This document shows positions 1 through 4,709 of a stretch of 5,204 bases of DNA, piece by piece. The position numbers and the translations under genes are program-made. This stretch comes from Chitinophagaceae bacterium (lineage in GTDB: Bacteria; Bacteroidota; Bacteroidia; Chitinophagales; Chitinophagaceae). The stretch's first letter is position 1. The number at the start of each line of letters is the position of its first letter. Below the pieces are notes generated by a model. The model was not told where the DNA came from. It made no database searches and saw only the letters and a program-made list of their open reading frames with translations. Location of the stretch: positions 1 through 5,204 of the forward strand of contig CANGEZ010000179.1 in assembly GCA_947452875.1 (NCBI GenBank). Reading direction: 5' to 3'.

Positions 1-187
1 AAAAAGATTCCCGAAAATCGATTTAGAAATTCCTATTCAAAAAAATGAAGCATTTTTGTTGAGTACGAAGAAAATTCGTGAAGCATATTCCGACAGGTAT
101 AAAAAAACTGCTTCTCTTTATTATCAAGGTCAACCACCAATCGAAGAATTAATTTCTAGGATTGCAGAACATATCGAAAAGTTGTAA
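1..187 (+). CDS. C-terminal end of an unrecognised protein (5' end outside the window)
   Basis: The reading frame is open from the left edge (first full codon at position 2) to a TAA at 185-187, giving the last 61 residues. The visible part is rich in Lys, Glu and Ile, with a predicted helix near the end (PPIEELISRIAEHIEKL) and no membrane segment. Codon use looks like the neighbouring genes, and the frame has no internal stops, so it is very probably a real gene end. I do not recognise the family: the short tail has no catalytic motif. The final helix after a Tyr-rich segment would suit the end of many nucleotide-binding enzymes, but that is too weak to name a function. No hairpin terminator lies directly behind the stop; the nearest is the bidirectional-looking hairpin at 427-455. 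Confidence 0.7.
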   Translation, partial: KRFPKIDLEIPIQKNEAFLLSTKKIREAYSDRYKKTASLYYQGQPPIEELISRIAEHIEKL

Positions 188-426
188 AATTTTTAGTTCC
201 AAAAAAGCTTTCTTATCATCATTATTGAACAAATTTTCGGGATCTTATTATGTTTTTATACAATACGTATAAAATCCTCTGAAACCCAGGTTGGATTTAC
301 GTTTTACGCATTTTTGTATTTTACATTTCTTGTACCCTAATTGTACCTCGAAAAATCGCAAAAGTGGCTATAACGCATTACTGTATTGAATCTTAATAAT
401 TATTTAACATTCCCGTACGTGGTACA
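188..426. other. Gene-free spacer, nothing recognised
   Basis: This 239-bp AT-rich spacer separates the + strand gene end at 187 from the minus-strand DUF2490 terminator. All frames are broken by stops, apart from a run of about 35 sense codons on the minus strand without a credible start. Short GTAC-containing words recur (TGTACC at about 330 and 343; GTACGTGGTAC at about 415-425), but they do not form a convincing att site, operator or hairpin. I see no tRNA-like fold and no good promoter. Confidence 0.5.
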
Positions 427-455
427 AAAAAATCCCGATTTTATCGGGATTTTTT
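427..455 (-). terminator. Strong intrinsic terminator, probably bidirectional, behind the DUF2490 gene
   Basis: A 13-bp perfect stem (AAAAAATCCCGAT pairing with ATCGGGATTTTTT) closes on a 3-nt TTT loop at 440-442. The G+C core (CCCG/CGGG) is flanked by six A-T pairs on each side, so either strand ends in a U-run after the GC core. It begins 34 nt past the DUF2490 stop codon on the minus strand and is the natural terminator of that transcript. From the + strand it could also stop read-through from the gene ending at 187, although that is 240 nt away. Confidence 0.88.
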
Positions 456-488
456 GCTTTCTATGATTCCATAATTTAGAAATTAATA

Positions 489-1262
489 TTATTTCGATTT
501 CCTCAAATCAAATCCCCAAATCGTATTCAACATCACACCACTGTTATACTGAAATACATTTTTATTGTCTACTTCCCTTCCTAGTTGCACAATCTGACTT
601 AAATACCCTCCTTCTATTTTCAACATCTCATTGAACTTATACCCGAATAAAACACCAATTCTGTTCTGGTCAAACACATTCTCGCCCACATTTTTTCCAA
701 AGCCAATAAATATTTCATCATACATGACCAGATAAGTAGCGTGATTTGAAGTTACTTTTTTTTGCAATGGCATTTGCATTCTGAACATATAGCGAATACG
801 ATTCACGTAACTGATTTCATCTTCTTTGGTCAATGATGCAGATGAATATTTACCCACAAACCTTTGTTCCAGCATAAAACGATGTGTCAAATCAATTCGA
901 TTTACTTTGTCGGCGATGCTGATCATTTCAAAAGCTCTGTTATCTGAATATTGTTTACCCATTGAATTCAAAGTATATTCACCATAAGGAAAGGTTTCGG
1001 CATGGGTATACCCAAGTCTAAATAGAAATTTTTTATTAGGTTGATAATTAATACCGGTTCTGAATAGATTTTGCTGTGGCGTTTTAATACCCTCCACCCT
1101 TCTGCATTGGAACTCGGCATGCCAGCTCCATTTGTCATTGAATTTGGTTGTCGTGAATATTCCAGCCCAGGCAATTGTATTGTTATCTTGAATTCGATTT
1201 TGTGCTGATAGAGAAGAATTTGAAATAAACAAAACCAATAAAATAAAAAGATTACGATTCAT
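489..1262 (-). CDS. DUF2490 family outer-membrane beta-barrel-like protein
   Basis: The gene encodes a 257-residue protein with a typical Sec signal peptide: MNRN, a hydrophobic stretch at about residues 5-14, then SSLSA|Q with likely cleavage after Ala20. The mature part is built of short alternating strands rich in aromatic and polar residues (for example around FLFRLGYTHAE and MLKIEGGYLSQIV), as expected of a small outer-membrane barrel. Overall pattern and length fit the DUF2490 family, whose function is not known; the assignment is by recognition of that pattern. The ATG at 1260-1262 is supported because it begins the signal peptide. Its start overlaps by 11 nt the stop of a carbonic anhydrase remnant (1252-1506), so it was probably once translated as the second gene of an operon. 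That upstream gene is now dead and its promoter region is gone, so expression of this intact gene is uncertain. A strong terminator follows at 427-455. Confidence 0.85.
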   Translation of the reverse strand: MNRNLFILLVLFISNSSLSAQNRIQDNNTIAWAGIFTTTKFNDKWSWHAEFQCRRVEGIKTPQQNLFRTGINYQPNKKFLFRLGYTHAETFPYGEYTLNSMGKQYSDNRAFEMISIADKVNRIDLTHRFMLEQRFVGKYSSASLTKEDEISYVNRIRYMFRMQMPLQKKVTSNHATYLVMYDEIFIGFGKNVGENVFDQNRIGVLFGYKFNEMLKIEGGYLSQIVQLGREVDNKNVFQYNSGVMLNTIWGFDLRKSK

Positions 1263-1506
1263 AAAAAGTTACTTTTCGAGTTTCAACATTATAAATACCG
1301 CCTACAATTTTAATGGCACCAACGTTTTCTAATTCGGCAATAATAGAACTTTCTTTTTAAATCTTCACAATGGTCTGGTGAACATTGATTTCAGTAACAT
1401 TATTTACAAATGTCACATTTGAACCTGTTCTTTCTGTTTGAGTAATATTTTCGGCAATTCTGACACTGAAAATATCTCCCAAACCTTGATCAAAAACCAG
1501 TTCTGA
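1252..1506 (-). pseudogene. Beta-carbonic anhydrase remnant (5'-truncated, internally deleted, in-frame stop)
   Basis: Read on the minus strand from 1506, the frame gives SELVFDQGLGDIFSVRIAEN, a block closely resembling the beta-carbonic anhydrase segment that follows the first zinc motif (CxDSR). After a short link at about 1440 comes the family C-terminus: NVTEINVHQTIVKI, a TAA stop at 1357-1359, then ESSIIAELENVGAIKIVGG and IYNVETRKVTFYES, ending at the TAA at 1252-1254. All pieces are in one frame. Missing are the N-terminal third with CxDSR and roughly 60-70 residues around the HxxC zinc motif, so no zinc ligand remains. An in-frame stop (TAA at 1507-1509) lies just upstream of the homology. 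Intact members convert CO2 and water to bicarbonate, but this copy cannot. The last 11 nt overlap the DUF2490 start, a trace of a former operon. The length of the lost block is judged from memory of the family. Confidence 0.85.
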
Positions 1507-1864
1507 TTACCCAAGAATTGCCTATCAGGCAAGAGAACTTGATTACAATAAAAAATCCCTCAACCAAATATTTATTTCAGAAAGCAGCAAAGTATACCTA
1601 GTAAAAGAGGTTACCGAAATCAACAAAAGTGAAGTTTTCAAGCCTTATAAAGAATTATATGCGAAAATAGCGGCTGTTATTTCGGCAAATGATAAAAAGT
1701 ATCCTTATCCAAAATCCTTAAGTAGTACGATAATAGAAGCTTCACATCACCAGCAGTTTTTTAGTCAGCACCTTCCAAGACTGACAGACGTAACACCCAA
1801 AAATAAAAATGAATTCGCTTGTTTATTTATAGAAAATTTGGTGTTTGGGGTTTTGGGGAAATAA
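1502..1864 (+). pseudogene. 5'-truncated remnant of an unrecognised gene
   Basis: About 120 codons are open from a TGA at 1487-1489 to a TAA at 1862-1864, with normal flavobacterial codon use. The frame contains no ATG or GTG/TTG near its beginning, and the translated stretch has no methionine at all, so it cannot be an intact gene. Coding character appears to begin at the junction near 1502 (SDYPRIAYQARELDYNKKSL...). The rest is soluble-looking, with a Lys/Tyr-rich middle and a His-rich block (EASHHQQFFSQHLPRLTDV) that could have been a functional site. I do not recognise the family. The remnant is fused head to head with the carbonic anhydrase remnant on the other strand, so one event could have removed both 5' ends. 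The natural stop and C-terminus seem preserved. Confidence 0.65.
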
Positions 1865-2038
1865 CAATCTACTTTAAAGCTTTTATCTGTTAATATTAAT
1901 TCGCGTCTATATTATTTCCCGAAAGAAAGTCGGAAATGAAATTAAATATTTAATACCAAGTCGGGTATTTGAATTATGACTGCTATCACTGCTACCATTC
2001 TTTCTCATCAGATTGAATTGTTTTCCAATAAACTACTT

Positions 2039-2052
2039 TCAATTTAAATTGA
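2039..2052. promoter_or_regulatory. 14-bp perfect palindrome just before the start codon at 2057
   Basis: TCAATTTAAATTGA is a perfect inverted repeat with no loop, ending 4 nt before the ATG at 2057. It lies where a ribosome would bind, so it could be a regulator site or a weak structure near the start. In AT-rich DNA a palindrome like this may be chance. No clear -33/-7 promoter was found in the 1865-2056 spacer. The spacer also holds a weak 6-bp hairpin (1952-1969, loop AAGTCG) without a T-run. Confidence 0.3.
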
Positions 2053-2056
2053 TTTC

Positions 2057-2464
2057 ATGGATAACATGATTACACTGAGCATGGAGAAGTACAAATTTTT
2101 CATGTTTGAAAATGAAAATGCGTTGATCATTTTAAAAATAAGGGATGTTGAAATAACTAAATGGGAAAAATTAATGGATGATTTTGTTAACAAAATTGAA
2201 TCATTGGCTATTTCTGAATTAGTAAAGGAAACTGATTTGCTTTTTAAAAAAGACCTGATCAAAAAAAGAGATGAATTGCATGAGTTGTCAGACTTATTTG
2301 AACTTCAACAAAAAAGACTAGACAATAACCTGAAATTAAATATCGAAGATGATTATGAAGGCTACATGATTCAGGATATTTTGAGAGACAAAATGAAAAC
2401 CGCACAAATATCTTTAATTGAACTAAAGTATAAATTCATGGTTCACTTCTCTACCTCTCATTGA
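2057..2464 (+). CDS. Hypothetical helical cytosolic protein, partner gene of the PAS kinase
   Basis: This 135-residue protein has no signal peptide and no membrane segment. Residues 9-32 look like a beta-rich start (KYKFFMFENENALIILKIRD). From about 34 to 92 and 101 to 130 it is strongly helical and highly charged, with many Lys/Glu/Asp and a Leu pattern that could form a coiled coil (for example KKRDELHELSDLFELQQKRL). I do not recognise the family. There is no HPt-type HxLKG motif and no receiver-domain Asp pocket. The ATG at 2057 was chosen as the first in frame; ATG codons at residues 4 and 9 are alternatives, and no Shine-Dalgarno sequence helps to decide, as is usual in Bacteroidota. It lies 28 nt before the PAS histidine kinase on the same strand, so the two are probably co-transcribed. 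A role in the same signalling pathway is inferred only from that position. Confidence 0.7.
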   Translation: MDNMITLSMEKYKFFMFENENALIILKIRDVEITKWEKLMDDFVNKIESLAISELVKETDLLFKKDLIKKRDELHELSDLFELQQKRLDNNLKLNIEDDYEGYMIQDILRDKMKTAQISLIELKYKFMVHFSTSH

Positions 2465-2492
2465 AATTATAATCATACACAAATAAAATACT

Positions 2493-3599
2493 ATGAAATT
2501 GGAAACCGAATTATCAAAAAAAGAAAGTCTAAATCTTTCACAATACAAATATTTTTTTGAACATAGTAATGATCTTACTTGCATTGCCAATACCGAAGGC
2601 TATTTTGAAATAATAAGTCCAAACTTTTCAAAACTCTTGGGTTATCAAGAAACAGATTTGCTTAATAAAAAGTTCCTCGACTTCATCCATCCTGAAGACC
2701 TTGATGCTACAATAAAAGAAATAGATAAATTGAAAAAAGGTATCACAACATTAAACTTCAGTAACAGGTATCGTAAAAATGATGGTAGTTATTTATGGCT
2801 GGAATGGAGTTCAACTCCCGATACATCAACGGGAAAAATATATGCCATTGCAAGAGATATTTCTAGTAGAAAGAAAAACGAAGAAATTATCAGACAAAAA
2901 TCAGATGCGCTAGTAAAAACCAACAACGAACTAGAGCAGTTTGTTTACATTCTGTCGCATGAATTTAAAAATCCAGTTCAAGATATTTCTGAATACACAA
3001 ACGAATTAAAAATAAAATTTAGCGACACTGTAAATGATGAAGCAAAAGCGATTATTCAAAAATTAATCGACAAAAAAAACAAAATTGAAACAATGACAAA
3101 TAGCTTATTGTTTCTAACAAGAATTGGAAAGAAATTAATTGTCACTTCCATAGATTGCAATATGCTTTTGAAAGAAATCACCACCGAATTAAAAGATTTT
3201 ATTGTAGCTACAACTACAGAAATAACATCAACGCTATTACCAATTATTAAAGGGGATGAAAAAGAAATTAAAATGCTTTTTGAAACCCTAATTAAATATG
3301 CTATTAAGTTCAAAAGAAAAAATATAAACCCAGTTATCCATATTAGTACCGAAGAAAAAGAAAATGAATTCCTTTTTATTTTCAAAAACAATGGCATTGG
3401 TATTGATAATAAATATTTCGACAGCCTTTTTCTGGTTTTCAATCCAACCAATACAGAAGCTACTTTACCCGAAAGCGATTTTGGATTTATTATCTCAAAA
3501 AAAATCGTTGAAACCCACAAAGGAAAAATCTGGGTGGAATCTACATCAAATGAAGGAAGTATTTTTTATTTTACGATTGCGAAGAATATTGTTGAGTAG
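2493..3599 (+). CDS. PAS-domain sensor histidine kinase with degenerate ATP-binding motifs
   Basis: This 368-residue cytosolic protein has no membrane segments. A PAS domain spans about residues 18-105 (YFFEHSNDLTCIANTEGYF..., FIHPEDL), with its PAC part to about 127 (RYRKNDGSYLWLEW, IAIARDIS-like end). A linker helix leads to a DHp domain with the H-box FVYILSHEFKNPVQDISEY, where His156 is the expected phospho-acceptor. The HATPase_c domain follows at about 255-365. Its fold signature is kept (IGID after the G1 box, SKKIVETHKGKIWVES near the end), but key residues differ. In the N box, LFETLIKYAIKF has Tyr269 where the Mg-binding Asn normally sits. In the G1 box the usual Asp is Asn299 (NNGIGI). 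In the G2 box the GTGIG glycines are replaced by ESDFG (Glu327, Asp329). Autophosphorylation from ATP is therefore doubtful. No response regulator gene is adjacent. The ORF itself is intact, arguing for a retained function, perhaps as a pseudokinase or phospho-acceptor. Confidence 0.88.
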   Translation: MKLETELSKKESLNLSQYKYFFEHSNDLTCIANTEGYFEIISPNFSKLLGYQETDLLNKKFLDFIHPEDLDATIKEIDKLKKGITTLNFSNRYRKNDGSYLWLEWSSTPDTSTGKIYAIARDISSRKKNEEIIRQKSDALVKTNNELEQFVYILSHEFKNPVQDISEYTNELKIKFSDTVNDEAKAIIQKLIDKKNKIETMTNSLLFLTRIGKKLIVTSIDCNMLLKEITTELKDFIVATTTEITSTLLPIIKGDEKEIKMLFETLIKYAIKFKRKNINPVIHISTEEKENEFLFIFKNNGIGIDNKYFDSLFLVFNPTNTEATLPESDFGFIISKKIVETHKGKIWVESTSNEGSIFYFTIAKNIVE

Positions 3600-3606
3600 A
3601 GAGAGG

Positions 3607-3628
3607 CCCCCTCAATCCCCCAAAGGGG
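3607..3628. repeat. C-tract/G-tract intergenic element
   Basis: CCCCCTCAATCCCCCAAAGGGG starts 8 nt past the kinase stop codon. CCCC at 3618-3621 can pair with GGGG at 3625-3628 (loop AAA), or the G-tract can pair with the earlier C-tract at 3607-3611. The stem is only 4 bp and there is no following T-run, so it is a poor intrinsic terminator. Similar C-rich/G-rich words recur in intergenic DNA of this group as far as I recall; its role is unknown. Confidence 0.4.
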
Positions 3629-3637
3629 TAATCTGTT

Positions 3638-3678
3638 TGTTCAAAAGGTTGAAAAGGTTCAATATGTTCAAAAGGTTG
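3638..3678 (+). repeat. TGTTCAAAAGGTTG direct repeats (upstream flank of the membrane protein/XRE operon)
   Basis: The 14-mer TGTTCAAAAGGTTG occurs exactly twice (3638-3651 and 3665-3678, 27 bp apart), with a third AAAAGGTT core between them (3652-3659). An 18-nt part (3658-3675) matches the opposite strand of 4512-4529 with two mismatches, so related copies in inverted orientation bracket the 3785-4401 operon. Function is unknown. It may be a dispersed intergenic repeat of the genome. Confidence 0.6.
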
Positions 3679-3708
3679 CAGAGGGTGTTCTTAGAATTTT
3701 TCATTTTG

Positions 3709-3729
3709 AATTTTTAATTTTTAATTTTT
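3709..3729 (+). repeat. Three tandem AATTTTT heptamers
   Basis: Three consecutive perfect AATTTTT units end two bases before the -33 box of the promoter at 3731. A phased A/T tract here could bend the DNA or act as an UP-like element, but simple AATTTTT runs are common in AT-rich spacers. Confidence 0.5.
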
Positions 3730-3730
3730 A

Positions 3731-3761
3731 TTTGGCATTTCCAAAATGTAAAGTATATTTG
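3731..3761 (+). promoter_or_regulatory. Bacteroidota-type promoter (TTTG-N19-TANNTTTG) for the membrane protein/XRE operon
   Basis: TTTG at 3731-3734 and TATATTTG at 3754-3761 match the -33 and -7 boxes known for the primary sigma factor of Bacteroidota, with 19 bp between them, which is the expected spacing. Transcription would begin at about 3767-3770, giving a short leader of roughly 15-18 nt before the ATG at 3785. Confidence 0.75.
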
Positions 3762-3779
3762 TCTAAATGTAAACTTTAC
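3746..3779. promoter_or_regulatory. Probable operator: two ATGTAAA(G/C)T sites around the -7 box
   Basis: ATGTAAAGT (3746-3754) and ATGTAAACT (3767-3775) are direct repeats 21 bp apart, two helical turns, one on each side of the -7 box at 3754-3761. The second is part of the 11-bp palindrome GTAAACTTTAC (3769-3779), and GTAAAGT (3748-3754) also forms an inverted repeat with ACTTTAC (3773-3779). A protein bound here would block the polymerase. The obvious candidate is the XRE regulator encoded as the second gene of this operon, giving autorepression; that link is inferred. Confidence 0.55.
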
Positions 3780-3784
3780 TTGTT

Positions 3785-4198
3785 ATGCCAAAAGTGACTG
3801 ATTATTTTAATAAACCCCTTAATTTACTCCCGAATTACTTTAAAAAAATAGGATTAGGATTTATTCTAGCCTCTGTTGTTTTTGTTGTTTCTGTAAAAAT
3901 TTCAGGCATACACCCCACTGCCGAGAAAAAAGAAATGATGAAAACAATTTCGAGAGATGTTGTCCTGCTTGGAATGATGCTTATTGCATTTTCCAAAGAG
4001 AAAGATGAAGATGAATTGACAATGCTTATAAGAATGAAGGCGTTAGCCTCGGCATTTGTTTATATTGTAATTTTCAAAATTGTCAGCGATGTTTTTGGCA
4101 TCATAGACCAAGAACTCATTGAAAATATGAATGGGTATTTTTTTCAAATGATGATCTGGTATTTTTTTATTTACTACTCTGCAAAATTGTTACGCTAA
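3785..4198 (+). CDS. Four-helix membrane protein paired with an XRE regulator
   Basis: This 137-residue protein has about four predicted membrane helices: residues 22-41, 57-70, 86-105 and 117-135. After the second helix comes IAFSKEKDEDELTMLIRMKALA. This SKEKxEDE...R pattern is typical, as I recall it, of small membrane proteins encoded next to YozG-like XRE regulators in Bacteroidota (and resembles the DUF2178-type proteins of Firmicutes). There is no signal peptide with a cleavage site; the start MPKVTDYF is cytosolic. The ATG at 3785 fits the promoter at 3731-3761 with a very short leader. The stop is 2 nt before the next gene, so the two are certainly one transcript and probably translationally coupled. 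Biochemical function is unknown. A membrane-linked sensor or partner that affects the regulator is a reasonable inference, not shown by the sequence. Confidence 0.82.
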   Translation: MPKVTDYFNKPLNLLPNYFKKIGLGFILASVVFVVSVKISGIHPTAEKKEMMKTISRDVVLLGMMLIAFSKEKDEDELTMLIRMKALASAFVYIVIFKIVSDVFGIIDQELIENMNGYFFQMMIWYFFIYYSAKLLR

Positions 4199-4200
4199 CA

Positions 4201-4401
4201 TTGAGAAACAGAATCAAAATAGAAAGGGCCATCATGAATATCACCCAGCAAGAGCTGGCGGAGAAATTAGGTGTGTCACGTCAAACCATCAATTCCATTG
4301 AATCCAACAGATATATTCCTTCCACAACACTGGCTATTAAACTTTCCAATTTGTTTGATAAAACAGTGAATGAGATTTTTGAATTGGAGGAGGATGATTA
4401 G
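4201..4401 (+). CDS. XRE-family (YozG-like) helix-turn-helix transcriptional regulator, TTG start
   Basis: This 66-residue DNA-binding protein is almost entirely one HTH_3 domain. The family-typical opening RNRIKIERA is followed by the helix-turn-helix at residues 14-37 (QQELAEKLGVSRQTINSIES), then RYIPSTTLAIKLSNLF and an acidic tail (IFELEEDD). The size is normal for the subgroup. The start is TTG at 4201, 2 nt after the upstream stop. The first in-frame ATG (4234, residue 12) would remove the conserved RNRIKIERA segment, so TTG is preferred. The tight spacing suggests that its synthesis depends on translation of the membrane protein gene. It probably binds the ATGTAAA(G/C)T sites at 3746-3779 and represses its own operon. 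Confidence 0.88.
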   Translation: MRNRIKIERAIMNITQQELAEKLGVSRQTINSIESNRYIPSTTLAIKLSNLFDKTVNEIFELEEDD

Positions 4402-4499
4402 GTTTATTGTTTGTTGTTTGTTGTTTGTTGTTTTGTTTGGGGTTTGGTGTTTGGCGTTGTTTGTTTGGTATTTGGCGTTTGGTGTTGTTTGTTGTTGTG
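4402..4499 (+). repeat. G/T-only low-complexity tract
   Basis: From just after the XRE stop codon, 94 of 98 bases are G or T (the exceptions are A at 4406 and 4470, and C at 4455 and 4476). It is made of TTG, TTTG and TTTGG words; TTTGGCGTT occurs at 4450-4458 and 4471-4479, 21 bp apart. It is the first part of the roughly 308-bp gene-free region 4402-4709. Any reading frame here is only a by-product of the composition. It may be a slippage-prone simple repeat. The strong strand asymmetry (C/A-only on the other strand) gives a transcript with almost no self-pairing. Confidence 0.75.
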
Positions 4500-4510
4500 C
4501 TTTGAGGGAA

Positions 4511-4567
4511 CCTCTTGAACATTTTGAACTCCTGCCTGCCGGCAGGTAGGTATTAAACTTTTTGAAC
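4511..4567 (-). repeat. Inverted, split copy of the 3638-3678 repeat
   Basis: On the minus strand, GTTCAAAAAGTTTA (4554-4567) matches GTTCAAAAGGTTGA at 3639-3652 in 12 of 14 bases, and TTCAAAATGTTCAAGAGG (4512-4529) matches 3658-3675 in 16 of 18. In the upstream copy the two parts are about 5 nt apart; here they are separated by about 24 nt, including the palindrome at 4531-4550. This looks like a repeat copy with a palindrome inserted. Confidence 0.5.
4531..4550. repeat. 20-bp near-perfect GC-rich palindrome
   Basis: CCTGCCTGCCGGCAGGTAGG has 10-bp arms without a loop; nine pairs are perfect and one is a G/T pair (4534/4547). It is strikingly GC-rich in an AT-rich spacer and has no T-run, so it is not an intrinsic terminator. 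It resembles palindromic repeats I recall from intergenic DNA of many bacteria. Confidence 0.65.
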
Positions 4568-4614
4568 AAATCCACTTTACAACACAAAGTCCCTTTCAGT
4601 AGGCATTGTTATGA

Positions 4615-4649
4615 AGGCAATGACGAGGTCAAAAGACCTTCGTCAGCCT
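4615..4649. repeat. Hairpin-forming intergenic element between convergent genes
   Basis: TGACGAGGTC (4621-4630) pairs with GACC-T-TCGTCA (4635-4645) around an AAAA loop, with one bulged T. An outer stem AGGC (4615-4618)/GCCT (4646-4649) extends it past an AA bulge. Just upstream, CATTG and CAATG can form a competing stem. It lies between the convergent XRE operon and the exonuclease gene and might slow or end transcription. Without a T-run it is not a standard terminator and may be a REP-like repeat. Confidence 0.5.
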
Positions 4650-4665
4650 ATCCTGCTTTACCCAC

Positions 4666-4695
4666 TTCCTTATTCCTTATTACTAATTCCTTATT
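4666..4695 (+). repeat. Three TTCCTTATT repeats
   Basis: TTCCTTATT occurs at 4666-4674, 4673-4681 (overlapping by two bases) and 4687-4695, 15-43 nt past the stop of the minus-strand gene ending at 4710. It is a simple-sequence spacer with no evident function. Confidence 0.5.
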
Positions 4696-4709
4696 TATCA
4701 TTCCACTCC

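Noticed and set aside
188..426. GTAC-rich spacer as a possible attachment site or integrase remnant
   Set aside because: There is no tRNA end, no recombinase motif in any frame, and no matching direct repeat elsewhere in the window.
1490..1864. Intact gene using a rare non-ATG start
   Set aside because: No ATG, GTG or TTG occurs in the first part of the frame, and its upstream end coincides with the carbonic anhydrase junction.
1976..2047. 23-codon + strand frame ending 10 nt before the ATG at 2057, possible leader peptide
   Set aside because: It is too short to judge, has no coding signature and no attenuator-like hairpin after it.
2057..2464. The 135-residue protein as an HPt or receiver partner of the kinase
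   Set aside because: It lacks both an HxLKG-type phospho-His motif and the Asp/Lys pocket of receiver domains.
3056..3520. Long minus-strand open frame inside the histidine kinase gene
   Set aside because: It is a shadow of the kinase, with hydrophobic runs arising from Lys/Asn codons read backwards.
4276..4587. Minus-strand frames rich in Asn, Thr, Gln and Lys opposite the XRE gene and the GT tract
   Set aside because: Their composition simply mirrors the G/T-only tract, and they overlap the XRE gene antisense.
4615..4649. Hairpin as an intrinsic terminator for the convergent genes
   Set aside because: The stem is bulged and no T-run follows on either strand.
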